Assembly (NCBI GenBank): GCA_964614655.1
Contig: CAZTPF010000006.1
Location: forward strand, 33,121 to 97,120
Reading direction: 5' to 3'
DNA: 64,000 nt
Source: Casp-actino8 sp964614655
Lineage (GTDB): Bacteria > Actinomycetota > Acidimicrobiia > Acidimicrobiales > Ilumatobacteraceae
Within the stretch, counting starts at the first letter, position 1, and each line of letters begins with the position of its first letter. The notes beneath the pieces were generated by a model. It worked only from the letters and a program-made list of their open reading frames with translations. It did no database searches and was not told the origin of the DNA. Both the position numbers and the translations under genes were made by a program. Of this stretch, positions 26,667 through 35,253 are shown piece by piece.

Positions 26667-27565
26667 CAGAACCCTTCGGCGCGGCGGGCCTCGAGGGCCG
26701 CGAGCACGCCCTTGGCTCGTTCGACGACGAATTCGGGTGCCGGCCCCATCGGCAGTCGGCACTCTCCGACCGGAACGCCGAGAAGGTTCATCATCACCTT
26801 GGACGGAATGGGGTTCGGCGCGTCGTCGCCGGTCTCGTAGGCGAAACTCGGCAGCAGAGCCTGGTTGACCCGTCGCGCCCCTGCCGAGTCACCCGACTGC
26901 CAACGCTCGAACATGAGCTGGTGATCGGGCCCGGTCCAGTGCGTGGCGACTCCGACCACTCCGACGGCTCCGACCGACAGGAGCGGAAGGGTGAGAGAGT
27001 CGTCACCGCTGTACACCTCGAAACCCTCCGGGGCGTTGGCGATGACCGACGCCGTCTCCCCCGGACTTCCGGCTGCATCTTTGAGGGCCAACACGTTGTG
27101 GTGGCGCCGGGCCAGATCCAAAATGGTCGAGGTGTTGATCTTGCGTCCGGAGCGCACGGGAATGTCGTACAACACCACGGGCAGATCGGTGGCCTCGGCC
27201 ATGGCTCCCATGTGTCCGGCGATTCCCGCTTGCGAAGGACGGTTGTAATACGGCGTGACAGCGAGAATTCCGGCCGCTCCGAGTCGAGCGGCCTCTTTCG
27301 TCATGTGCACCGAGTGACTGGTGTCGTTGGTGCCGGTCCCGGCCACGACCGGGATCGTGACCGCCTCGATCACGGCGGCGAAGAGCGAGAGTCGTTCGTC
27401 GTCGGTCAACACCGGCGACTCGCCAGTGGTGCCGGCCACGACGAGACCGTCGTTGCCGTGGTCCTGCAGCCACTGCGCCAGACGGCGAGCTGCATCGAGG
27501 TCGAGTGCCCCATCGGAGTCGAAAGGCGTGACCATCGCCGTCAACACCCGTCCGAAACGTGCCAT
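26666..27565 (-). CDS. dapA: 4-hydroxy-tetrahydrodipicolinate synthase
   Basis: A 299-residue TIM-barrel aldolase-fold enzyme that condenses pyruvate with aspartate semialdehyde in lysine/diaminopimelate synthesis. Seen are GTTGESPVLTDDE, the catalytic tyrosine in TPYYNRPSQ and the Schiff-base lysine in VLALKDAAG. The ATG at 27565 has GGAAGGGAG upstream and overlaps the stop of the preceding gene by one base. Confidence 0.95.
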   Translation of the reverse strand: MARFGRVLTAMVTPFDSDGALDLDAARRLAQWLQDHGNDGLVVAGTTGESPVLTDDERLSLFAAVIEAVTIPVVAGTGTNDTSHSVHMTKEAARLGAAGILAVTPYYNRPSQAGIAGHMGAMAEATDLPVVLYDIPVRSGRKINTSTILDLARRHHNVLALKDAAGSPGETASVIANAPEGFEVYSGDDSLTLPLLSVGAVGVVGVATHWTGPDHQLMFERWQSGDSAGARRVNQALLPSFAYETGDDAPNPIPSKVMMNLLGVPVGECRLPMGPAPEFVVERAKGVLAALEARRAEGF

Positions 27566-28197
27566 CAGAAACTCCCTTCCGCTGCACGATCGATCCCTTG
27601 ACTGAGGATCAGATCTTCGTGCAATTCCATCCAGACGTCGTGGAACGAGCCGCACATCACTCCCGTGAACAGGTCGTGGCGGCCGCCGCGAACCGCGCGA
27701 CACGTCGACTCGAGTCGCGGGACGTACGGACCCAGCCGACCCAACACTTCGGACATCGCCGTCACGACAGGACGCGCCGCCGCATCGAGTTCGGCGAGTC
27801 GATCGATCACGATCGAGTCGTAGGAGGGGTCGGAGTGGTCGTTGATCTCGCCGTCGCGCAACTGCCAGTCGCCGCAGAGCTGCTTGAAGTGTCCGTTGAG
27901 TTCGAGGAACGATTCGTAGTGCGGAGCCAGGGCGATCAGATCGACGCCGTGCAAGTCGGCCACCAGAGCATCAGCGTGTGCATCGCGACCCTGTGGGGTG
28001 AGCTGCCAGAGAGCGCGGGCCTCACGGAACATCGCCCATTCGGCCTCGGCCATCGACTGAAGGTGTCCGACGACCGACTCGTGATCGAGCTCGATCATCT
28101 CGGAGAGGGTCTCGACACGGGCGAATCCCTTGATCCGCAAGGCGTGATGAGTCAGAAAAGCCGGCTCCGATGCGCGAGACGAGGTCGGCGACGACAT
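27565..28197 (-). CDS. Uncharacterised protein with a winged-helix-like N-terminus
   Basis: A protein of about 210 residues. The N-terminal 70 residues (HHALRIKGFARVETLSEMIE, then HESVVGHLQSMAEAEW and ALWQLTPQGRDAH) look like a MarR/ArsR-type winged helix. The rest is helical with Trp and His (HYESFLELNGHFKQLCGDWQ) and I do not recognise a domain. I chose ATG 28197; an in-frame start 25 codons upstream adds an unlikely basic extension. It is one base into dapA, so it may regulate or accompany lysine and cell-wall precursor synthesis. Confidence 0.7.
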   Translation of the reverse strand: MSSPTSSRASEPAFLTHHALRIKGFARVETLSEMIELDHESVVGHLQSMAEAEWAMFREARALWQLTPQGRDAHADALVADLHGVDLIALAPHYESFLELNGHFKQLCGDWQLRDGEINDHSDPSYDSIVIDRLAELDAAARPVVTAMSEVLGRLGPYVPRLESTCRAVRGGRHDLFTGVMCGSFHDVWMELHEDLILSQGIDRAAEGSF

Positions 28198-28205
28198 GAA
28201 CGTCG

Positions 28206-28211
28206 ATCGTA
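28206..28211 (-). promoter_or_regulatory. -10 box before the winged-helix gene and dapA-rnj
   Basis: TACGAT on the minus strand, a good TAnnnT match, ends 8 bases before ATG 28197, leaving almost no leader. Confidence 0.45.
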
Positions 28212-28298
28212 GTTCTCGAACCCGACACCGGCGCTTCCATTCGAACCACCGGCCGCGGTCATGCGTCGACATGCCGAAAGCCCACCGAGCCCGCCGGG

Positions 28299-28304
28299 TA
28301 AGGT
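28299..28304 (+). promoter_or_regulatory. -10 box of a leaderless promoter for ddl
   Basis: TAAGGT ends 6 bases before GTG 28311. The context TAAGGT-nnCCAC-GTG recurs exactly before the LysR gene at 54605. Confidence 0.5.
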
Positions 28305-28310
28305 CGCCAC

Positions 28311-29378
28311 GTGTCTCGGCTCAATCTCGTCGTCGTCTTCGGCGGCCGATCGGCCGAACACGACGTGTCGTGCGTGACGGCCGCCCACGTCCTGCGGGCC
28401 GTCGATCGCTCCCGCTACGACGTCACGGCGATCGGTATCGACCGCGACGGAGCCTGGCATCTGGCCGAAAGCGCGATGGCCGCCCTCGAGAGCGAGACCG
28501 GACAGCTGCCTGAACGTCTCGAACCCGACGGACTGCCAGTTTCGTCGGCTCCGGTTCTCATGGCGGCCGCATCCACCGGCACCACGGTCGTCCTGCCGCT
28601 GCTCCACGGCCCGATGGGAGAGGACGGCACGATCCAAGGTCTGCTCGAATTGCTCGATCTCCCCTATGTCGGCTCCGGAGTTCTGGCTTCGGCGGTCTGC
28701 ATGGACAAAGCGATGGCCAAGGACGTGTTGGCCCGACACGGCATCCCGCAACCACGTCACACGACGATCACCGCCGCGTCGTCGACCGATCATCGTCTCG
28801 AGGCGGTGGCACGCGAGCTCGGGTATCCCCTCTTCGTGAAGCCAGCCAACATGGGATCGTCGATCGGTGTCGGCAAGGCGCGCGATCTCGGTGAGTTCTC
28901 GGCGGCCGTCCAGCACGCCTTGTCGTACGACGAAGTGGTGGTCGTCGAGGAGGCCATCGTCGGACGCGAGATCGAAGTCGCCATTCTCGGGGACGACGAT
29001 CCGCGCGCGAGCGTGCCGGGTGAGATCGTTCCCGGGAACGAGTTCTACGACTACGACGACAAGTACGTCACCGATGGTGCCGCTCTTCTCGTACCCGCCG
29101 CTCTCGACGCCGGCGCCGTCGCCGACGTGCAGCAGATGGCTCTGAGCGTCTTCCGATTGCTCAGGTGTTCAGGGCTCGCCCGAGTCGACTTCTTCTTCGA
29201 GGAGAACGGTCGCGGTTTTCTCTGCAACGAGGTGAACACGATGCCTGGGTTCACGCCGATCTCGATGTACCCGAAATTGTGGGAGGCGTCCGGGGTCGGA
29301 TACTCGGACCTCATCGACCGGCTGGTCGACCTGGCGCTCGAGCGGCATGCTCGCCGGCGTCGCAACACCGATCGCTAG
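28311..29378 (+). CDS. ddl: D-alanine--D-alanine ligase
   Basis: A 355-residue ATP-grasp ligase that makes D-Ala-D-Ala for peptidoglycan. It shows the N-terminal VVVFGGRSAEHDVSCVTA, the PLLHGPMGEDGTIQGLLE loop, the ATP-site VKPANMGSSIGVGKA and the metal-binding CNEVNTMPGFTPISMYP. Length and motif order are normal. It is divergent from the dapA-rnj block, and both point to cell-wall precursor supply. Confidence 0.95.
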   Translation: MSRLNLVVVFGGRSAEHDVSCVTAAHVLRAVDRSRYDVTAIGIDRDGAWHLAESAMAALESETGQLPERLEPDGLPVSSAPVLMAAASTGTTVVLPLLHGPMGEDGTIQGLLELLDLPYVGSGVLASAVCMDKAMAKDVLARHGIPQPRHTTITAASSTDHRLEAVARELGYPLFVKPANMGSSIGVGKARDLGEFSAAVQHALSYDEVVVVEEAIVGREIEVAILGDDDPRASVPGEIVPGNEFYDYDDKYVTDGAALLVPAALDAGAVADVQQMALSVFRLLRCSGLARVDFFFEENGRGFLCNEVNTMPGFTPISMYPKLWEASGVGYSDLIDRLVDLALERHARRRRNTDR

Positions 29379-29403
29379 GTGCCACTCGGCCGCCGACACG
29401 ACG

Positions 29404-30000
29404 TCACGGCGCGAGTGCGGACCGCAGGAACGACACCAGCTCGGCTCGTAAGCGACGCAGGCCGGCCGTATCAGCCGTCCATCCGACCACACGGAGAGCT
29501 TCGGGCTCGGTCGCAATGCCGGTGACCGTCGCGTAGGCGAGTGCGACCACGATGTCGGGGTCCGAACGACGCAATCGTCCCTTGTCCATCTCGATCCGCA
29601 TCCATTCGACGGCCCGATCGGCGAGGGGACGCATGTGCGTCGCGACTCGTTCGCTCGTCTCGGACGGGAGTCGACTCATCTCACGGATCAAACCGAGCAG
29701 AGCCGGACGACGAACGGCCGGCCGGAACACCGCCTTCACGACCGCCTCGATCCGATCGAGCGGATCGTCGGGCGCGGCGCGGATCGCCGCCTCCACCACC
29801 ACGGCCAGTTCGGCAGCCGTCGCCGCCAGAACGTGCTCCACCAGATCGTCCTTGGACGGGAACCAATACAAGAGGGTCTGCTTGGCCACCCCGACCTCGT
29901 GTGCGATCTGGTCGAGACTGACCGCCTCGACACCCCACCGCCCGAAGAGATCGGTCGCCCGATCGAGGATCAGGTTTCGGGTACCGCTCCGACGGGCCAT
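29404..30000 (-). CDS. TetR-family regulator of the acyl-reductase operon
   Basis: A 198-residue TetR repressor. The helix-turn-helix region reads ILDRATDLFGRWGVEAVSLD, then QIAHEVGVAKQTLLYWFPSK. AGGAAAGG precedes the ATG. It is divergent from the 30069-36272 operon, and a perfect 24-bp palindrome in the 68-bp gap is the obvious operator. It therefore probably represses itself and the operon. The inducing ligand is unknown but likely an acyl-CoA or lipid. Confidence 0.92.
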   Translation of the reverse strand: MARRSGTRNLILDRATDLFGRWGVEAVSLDQIAHEVGVAKQTLLYWFPSKDDLVEHVLAATAAELAVVVEAAIRAAPDDPLDRIEAVVKAVFRPAVRRPALLGLIREMSRLPSETSERVATHMRPLADRAVEWMRIEMDKGRLRRSDPDIVVALAYATVTGIATEPEALRVVGWTADTAGLRRLRAELVSFLRSALAP

Positions 30001-30027
30001 GGGCCTTTCCTACCAGGTTCTTCGCCC

Positions 30028-30051
30028 GTTCTCTACCAATTGGTAGAGAAC
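30028..30051. promoter_or_regulatory. Perfect 24-bp palindromic TetR operator
   Basis: Left arm GTTCTCTACCAA is followed without spacer by its exact complement TTGGTAGAGAAC. The site lies in the divergent space between the TetR gene and the acyl-reductase operon. An extra half-site CTACCA occurs at 30010-30015, 23 bp before the matching CTACCA of the palindrome. Confidence 0.85.
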
Positions 30052-30056
30052 TGTGC

Positions 30057-30062
30057 TACAAC
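30057..30062 (+). promoter_or_regulatory. Candidate -10 box of the acyl-reductase operon
   Basis: TACAAC (TAnnnT with the last base off) ends 6 bases before ATG 30069, the spacing of the other leaderless promoters here. It begins 6 bp after the 24-bp palindrome, so a bound repressor would block it. Confidence 0.4.
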
Positions 30063-30068
30063 GGGGCG

Positions 30069-32444
30069 ATGATCGCTCAGGCTCTGGCCGGACGGCGGAT
30101 CGCCGTCACGGGTGCCACCGGCTTCGTCGGCACGGCCCTCGTCGAACGCCTCCTTCGATCGGTCCCCGAGTGCGAACTGGTCCTCCTCGTCCGCGATGGC
30201 CGGCGCACCCCGGCCGCCGAGCGAGTGCGTCGTGAGATCTTCAAGAACAACGCCTTCGACCGACTCCGGTCCGAGTGGGGTGACGACTTCGATGCGACGA
30301 TCGCTCGTCGGGTGAGCGTCGTGCGCGGAGACGTCGGTACCGACGGACTCGGCCTCTCGCCGGACGATCGATCGACCTTCGCCTCGTGCGACGTGATCAT
30401 CCACTCGGCAGCAAGCGTCTCGTTCGACTCACCTCTCGACAGCGCCGTCGAGATCAACCTGCTCGGACCCATGCGAATCGCCGCGCTTCTCAACCAAGAG
30501 CCGGCTCGAGCCGATGGCCGGCGCGCTCATCTGGTCGCCGTCTCCACCTGTTACGTCGCCGGAAATCGCCGGGGCAACGCACCCGAAGAACTGGTGAGCG
30601 AGGGCCCTTTCGATATCGGCCTCGACTGGAAGACCGAAGTCTCGGCGGCTCGTCGTCTGCGCAGCGACGCCGAAGCCGAAAGCCGGACTCCCGACAATCT
30701 GAAGCGTTTCCGAGAAGAAGCGCGACGCGAACTCGGTGCCGCAGGAGCGCCGGCACTGGCCGAAAAGACCGAGAACTTGCGTGAAGCGTGGGTGAAGGAC
30801 CGACTCGTCGAAGCCGGCCGTTCCCGTGCCGCGAGTGTCGGCTGGCCCGACGCCTACGCGTTCACCAAGGCTCTCGGCGAACAGGCCTTGCACGAGACGA
30901 AGGGCGACGTTCCGGTGAGCATCGTTCGTCCCTCGATCATCGAATCAGCTCTCGCCGAACCGTTCCCCGGCTGGATACGCGGCTTCCGCATGGCCGAGCC
31001 GGTCATCATCTCGTATGCGCGCGGACTCCTGAAGGAATTCCCCGGCGTTCCCGAGGGAACCGTCGACGTGATTCCGGTCGACATCGTCGTGGCCGCCATC
31101 ATCGCCGTCGCCGCTCTGGGTCCTGACGAGGCACCCCGAATCACTCAGGTCGCGTCGGGTTCCACGAATCCACTCAAGTACCGCACACTCGTCGACAACA
31201 TCCGTAGTTGGTTCACCGAACACCCCGTCTACGACAGCCAGGGTCAGCCGATCGTCGTTCCCGAGTGGAACTTCCCCGGTCGTGGACGCGTCCAGAAGCA
31301 ACTGACGCGCGCCAAAGACCTGGTGACCCGCTCCGAGCGCGTCCTGCAAACGCTGCCCTTGCGCGGCGCACAAGCCGCCTGGTCCGCTCGACTCGAAGAA
31401 CGTCGCGGTGACATCGAGCGGGCGCTCGAATACGTCGAGCTCTACGGCCTCTACACCGAATGCGAAGCGATCTACCAGGTCGACAATCTGATGGCCGTTC
31501 ACGAACGACTCGATGAGGACGATCGAGCGGCTTTCTGCATCGATCCGCGAGCCGTCGACTGGCCCACGTACATCGCCACGATTCACCTCCCATCAGTGGT
31601 GCAGCACGCTCGAGTCAAGACCACGCCTGGCCGGACGATCGTCGATCGTCGGGACCGTCTCACGCGGCAGGTCCTCGATCCGGCCCGTCATGTCGCCGCC
31701 TTCGACCTCGAGAACACTCTCATCGCGTCGAACGTCGTCGAGAGCTACTCGTGGCTCGCGACCCGCCGACTCGACACCTCCGATCGCATCCGGTACGTGG
31801 CTCGCACCTTGCGCGAGGCTCCCGGCCTTCTCGCGATGGATCGCAAGGATCGCGCCGACTTCCTTCGCTACTTCTATCGACGTTACGAGGACGCTCCGGT
31901 CGAGCAGATCGACGCCGACGCGATCGAGCTGCTGTCGCAACTGATCATGACCAAGTCGTTTCCCGAGGGCCTACGACGCGTTCGTGAACACCGTGCCCTC
32001 GGACATCGAACCGTGCTGATCACCGGAGCACTCAGTTTCGCTGTCGAAGGGCTTCGTCCCCTCTTCGACGAGATCGTCGCCGCCGAGATGACCGTTCGAC
32101 CCGACGGCACCTACTCGGGCGAGCTGTCCCGCGTCCCACCGACCGGCGAAACTCGGGCCCAGATCCTCGCCGACTACTGCTCGGCCGAAGGTCTCCGACT
32201 CGAGGAATGCGTCGCCTATGCCGATTCGACGAGCGATCTCCCTCTTCTCGAAGCGGTCGGATTTCCGGTAGCTGTCAATCCCGAGACTCGTCTGGCCGCG
32301 ATCGCCCGCAAGCGCGGGTGGCTGGTCGAGAACTGGACGAAGGCCGAGGGAGGTCCGCGGCGACTTCTCCCCATCGGACCTCTCGTGTCCGAACGCGAAC
32401 GCCGACGCTTCGACGCCGACTCACGTCGACAGGACGATCGGTGA
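30069..32444 (+). CDS. Fatty acyl-CoA reductase-like protein fused to a HAD-IB phosphatase domain
   Basis: A 791-residue fusion. Residues 1 to about 380 are an extended SDR of the fatty-acyl-reductase (male-sterility) type: GATGFVG near the N-terminus, NLLGPMRI, VSTCYVAG and the active site Y263xxxK267. A helical C-terminal reductase part follows. Residues about 540-760 form a HAD subfamily-IB domain (AFDLENTLIAS, VLITGALSF, YADSTSDLPLLEAVG). The nucleophile D546 is kept but the usual second Asp is E548. It may reduce an acyl chain to an alcohol and remove or bind a phosphate. It opens a four-gene operon under TetR control. Confidence 0.88.
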   Translation: MIAQALAGRRIAVTGATGFVGTALVERLLRSVPECELVLLVRDGRRTPAAERVRREIFKNNAFDRLRSEWGDDFDATIARRVSVVRGDVGTDGLGLSPDDRSTFASCDVIIHSAASVSFDSPLDSAVEINLLGPMRIAALLNQEPARADGRRAHLVAVSTCYVAGNRRGNAPEELVSEGPFDIGLDWKTEVSAARRLRSDAEAESRTPDNLKRFREEARRELGAAGAPALAEKTENLREAWVKDRLVEAGRSRAASVGWPDAYAFTKALGEQALHETKGDVPVSIVRPSIIESALAEPFPGWIRGFRMAEPVIISYARGLLKEFPGVPEGTVDVIPVDIVVAAIIAVAALGPDEAPRITQVASGSTNPLKYRTLVDNIRSWFTEHPVYDSQGQPIVVPEWNFPGRGRVQKQLTRAKDLVTRSERVLQTLPLRGAQAAWSARLEERRGDIERALEYVELYGLYTECEAIYQVDNLMAVHERLDEDDRAAFCIDPRAVDWPTYIATIHLPSVVQHARVKTTPGRTIVDRRDRLTRQVLDPARHVAAFDLENTLIASNVVESYSWLATRRLDTSDRIRYVARTLREAPGLLAMDRKDRADFLRYFYRRYEDAPVEQIDADAIELLSQLIMTKSFPEGLRRVREHRALGHRTVLITGALSFAVEGLRPLFDEIVAAEMTVRPDGTYSGELSRVPPTGETRAQILADYCSAEGLRLEECVAYADSTSDLPLLEAVGFPVAVNPETRLAAIARKRGWLVENWTKAEGGPRRLLPIGPLVSERERRRFDADSRRQDDR

Positions 32445-33664
32445 TGCGCGCGCTGCGTATCGACCGTCAGCCGGCCAAGTTGGCGCTCGCACGTCTGGCC
32501 GGATCGTTCGGCCCGGCTGGCGCAGTGCGGCTCGGCCCCCTCGAACTGACCTCGATCGACGACCCGTCTTTGCCGGGCACCGGTTGGCAGCGGGTCCGCC
32601 CCCTCCTGTCGGGCATCTGCGGAAGCGACCTGTCGCTCGTCGAGGGTCGGGCTTCCACCTACTTCCTCGACTGGGTGTCGTTCCCGTTCGTTCCCGGACA
32701 CGAAGTCGTCGGCATCGACGAGAACGGACGTCGCGTCGTCATCGAACCCGTACTCGGACACGCCGCTCGCGGACTTCCCCTCCCCTTCCCCGACGCCGCT
32801 CCTGGCGACGGTGACGACTACGCGCATCTGGTGGGCGGAATCCTCGAAGCGGGTATCCAGACCGGCTTCTGCTGCTCCACCGGCGGTGGCTGGTCGGACG
32901 AGTTCGTCGCCCACGAGAGTCAGATCCACGAACTGCCCGACACCGTGAGCGACGAGCGAGCCGTCCTCGTCGAACCACTCGCCGGGGGAATTCATGCCGC
33001 CCTGTCGTTGAGCCCGATCGTCGAACGTGCACGCTCGCTCGGCGAGACTCCGGTGATCGCCGTTCTCGGTGCCGGCACCATGGGACTGACGGCGATCCTC
33101 GGTCTACGGCGCTATCTGCCCGGCGTCCGCATCGTGGTCGGAGCGCGCTATCCGCATCAACAAGCCCTCGCCCGAGCATTCGGGGCCGACGTCGTGGTTC
33201 CGGACGATGAACTGCCACGCGCCGTACGACGCGAGGTCGGCTGCCACGTGGTGGGCGACTATCTCTCGGGAGGCGCCCATGCCACGATCGACGCCGTCGG
33301 CAACTCGGCGAGCATCGCGTCGTGCCTGCGTTTCACCCGACCGCGCGGCACGATCTCTCTCCTCGGGATGCCGGCTTCCGTCGACGTCGATCTCACCGGA
33401 CTCTGGCACCGTGAGACCGCTCTCGTCGGGGCATATACCTACGGGACCGAGACCCTGTCCGACGGTTCGCGCCGTCGGACCTTCGACCTCGCCATCGAAA
33501 CGGCGGCCGACACTCCCGTCGATCGACTTCTCTCGGCGACCTACCGCCTCGACGACTACGAAGACGCTCTCGCCCACGCGTCGTCGGCCGGGCGTCGTGG
33601 TGCCGTGAAGATCGCCTTCGACTTCCGTTCCCCCGACTCACGCCGAACACAGGAGGCCTCCTGA
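32444..33664 (+). CDS. Medium-chain (zinc-type) alcohol dehydrogenase-like protein
   Basis: A 406-residue MDR-superfamily protein. The catalytic-zinc motifs GICGSD and PGHEVVG and the Rossmann motif VLGAGTMGLTAIL are present. The four-cysteine structural-zinc loop is missing; that stretch reads HAARGLPLPFPDAAPG instead. TGATG joins it to the fusion gene (ATG 32444; GTG 32441 is an alternative). It probably oxidises or reduces an alcohol/aldehyde made by the reductase. Confidence 0.87.
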   Translation: MRALRIDRQPAKLALARLAGSFGPAGAVRLGPLELTSIDDPSLPGTGWQRVRPLLSGICGSDLSLVEGRASTYFLDWVSFPFVPGHEVVGIDENGRRVVIEPVLGHAARGLPLPFPDAAPGDGDDYAHLVGGILEAGIQTGFCCSTGGGWSDEFVAHESQIHELPDTVSDERAVLVEPLAGGIHAALSLSPIVERARSLGETPVIAVLGAGTMGLTAILGLRRYLPGVRIVVGARYPHQQALARAFGADVVVPDDELPRAVRREVGCHVVGDYLSGGAHATIDAVGNSASIASCLRFTRPRGTISLLGMPASVDVDLTGLWHRETALVGAYTYGTETLSDGSRRRTFDLAIETAADTPVDRLLSATYRLDDYEDALAHASSAGRRGAVKIAFDFRSPDSRRTQEAS

Positions 33665-35253
33665 TGCCCCGTCCCGGATTCGTCCTCGACGTCGATCGCT
33701 CGACTCCACCGATTCTCTTCTGGCGCGGCGAGAACTTCTCGCTCGAGAAGCTGCCGGCCGGTCGTAGCCGCGTGATCTACGCGCCGGAACCGCTGCCGGC
33801 CATCGACGACGTGGACGGCGCGATCCGCAACGCGCTGCTGAATCCCATCGATCAGGATCCGCTGCCGGCTCTGCTCTTCCCGGGTATGAAGCTCACCATC
33901 GCCTTCGACGACGTGAGTCTCCCGTTGCCCAAGATGCGCCGTCCCGACATTCGTCAACGAGTGATCGAAGCCGTGCTCGATCTGGCCGCCGAGGCCGGCG
34001 TCGACGACGTGCACATCATCTCGGCACTCGCCCTGCACCGACGCATGACCGAATCGGAACTCCGACATGCCGTCGGCGACCGCGTCTACGACGCCTTCGC
34101 GCCGCGAGGACAGCTCTATCAACACGACGCCGAGGATCCTGACGCGCTCACCTATCTCGGGACCACACCCCACGGCGAGGACGTCGAGATCAACAAACGA
34201 GCCGCCGAGAGCGACCTTCTCGTGTACGTGAACATCAATCTCGTGGCCATGGACGGAGGCTGGAAGAGCACGGCCACCGGCCTCTCGTCGTACAAGTCGC
34301 TTCGCCATCACCACAATCCCGAGACCATGACCCACTCGCGTAGCTTCATGGATCAGCACCGGAGCGAGTTGCACAAGAGCAACTGGCGAATGGGCAAGGT
34401 GCTCCTCGACAGCGGTGTGAAGGTCTTCCAGATCGAAACCACCCTCAACACCGACACCTTCCCGTCGCCGTTCAACTTCTTGTCGAAACGCGAATGGGAG
34501 TGGTCGCCGCGTGATCGCATGACCTACCTCGGTACGACGAAGGCCCTGTCTCGCACACCGCATCGTCTGGCCCGCAACATCTTCCACTCCATCGAGGCAC
34601 CCCACCAGATGACGAGCGTGCAAGCCGGTGAGGTGGAGGCCGTTCACCGCATCACCACCGAGAACGTGTACAAACAGCAGCTCGTCGAGGTGAAGGGTCA
34701 GACCGACATCCTGACGATGGGCATCCCCTACATCAGCCCGTACAACGTGCACTCGATCCTGAACCCGATCCTCGTTCAGGTGATGGCGATGGGCTACTAC
34801 TTCAACATGTATCGAGGTGCGCCTCTCGTGCGGGAGGGCGGTGTGATCATCATGACGCACCCGTGCCGACCGGAATTCAACCCGGTGCATCATCCGAGTT
34901 ACATCGACTTCTTCGAACAGGTCTTGGCCGACACCACCGATCCGCACGTGATGTCGCAGAAGTGGGAGAAGCAGTACGCCGAGGACGAGTGGTACAAGCA
35001 CCTCTACCGGACCGGCTACGCCTACCACGGCGTGCACCCGTTCTACATGTGGTACTGGGGTACGCACGGCATGAAGCACTGCAGCCGGGTGATCGTGGTC
35101 GGCGGAGATCCGAAGACGGTGCGTCGTCTCGGTTTCGTTCCGGCCAGCACCATGGACGACGCCCTCGAGATCGCGAGCGACGTGGTCGGCCGCACTCCCA
35201 CCATCACCCATCTCCACACACCGCCGCTTCTCGTGGCCGACGTGAGCGTCTGA
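33664..35253 (+). CDS. LarA-like (DUF2088) protein, putative nickel-pincer racemase/epimerase
   Basis: A 529-residue protein with an N-terminal LarA/DUF2088 domain: TIAFDDVSLPLPKMRRPDI (D82, D83) and SALALHRRMTESEL (H125). LarA racemises lactate with a nickel-pincer nucleotide, and homologues act on other 2-hydroxy acids. This one is about 100 residues longer than LarA and has a Tyr/His-rich C-terminal half (HPFYMWYWGTHGMKHC). No larB, larC or larE genes are in the window. TGATG overlaps couple it to genes on both sides. Its substrate here may be a hydroxy-lipid precursor. Confidence 0.75.
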   Translation: MPRPGFVLDVDRSTPPILFWRGENFSLEKLPAGRSRVIYAPEPLPAIDDVDGAIRNALLNPIDQDPLPALLFPGMKLTIAFDDVSLPLPKMRRPDIRQRVIEAVLDLAAEAGVDDVHIISALALHRRMTESELRHAVGDRVYDAFAPRGQLYQHDAEDPDALTYLGTTPHGEDVEINKRAAESDLLVYVNINLVAMDGGWKSTATGLSSYKSLRHHHNPETMTHSRSFMDQHRSELHKSNWRMGKVLLDSGVKVFQIETTLNTDTFPSPFNFLSKREWEWSPRDRMTYLGTTKALSRTPHRLARNIFHSIEAPHQMTSVQAGEVEAVHRITTENVYKQQLVEVKGQTDILTMGIPYISPYNVHSILNPILVQVMAMGYYFNMYRGAPLVREGGVIIMTHPCRPEFNPVHHPSYIDFFEQVLADTTDPHVMSQKWEKQYAEDEWYKHLYRTGYAYHGVHPFYMWYWGTHGMKHCSRVIVVGGDPKTVRRLGFVPASTMDDALEIASDVVGRTPTITHLHTPPLLVADVSV

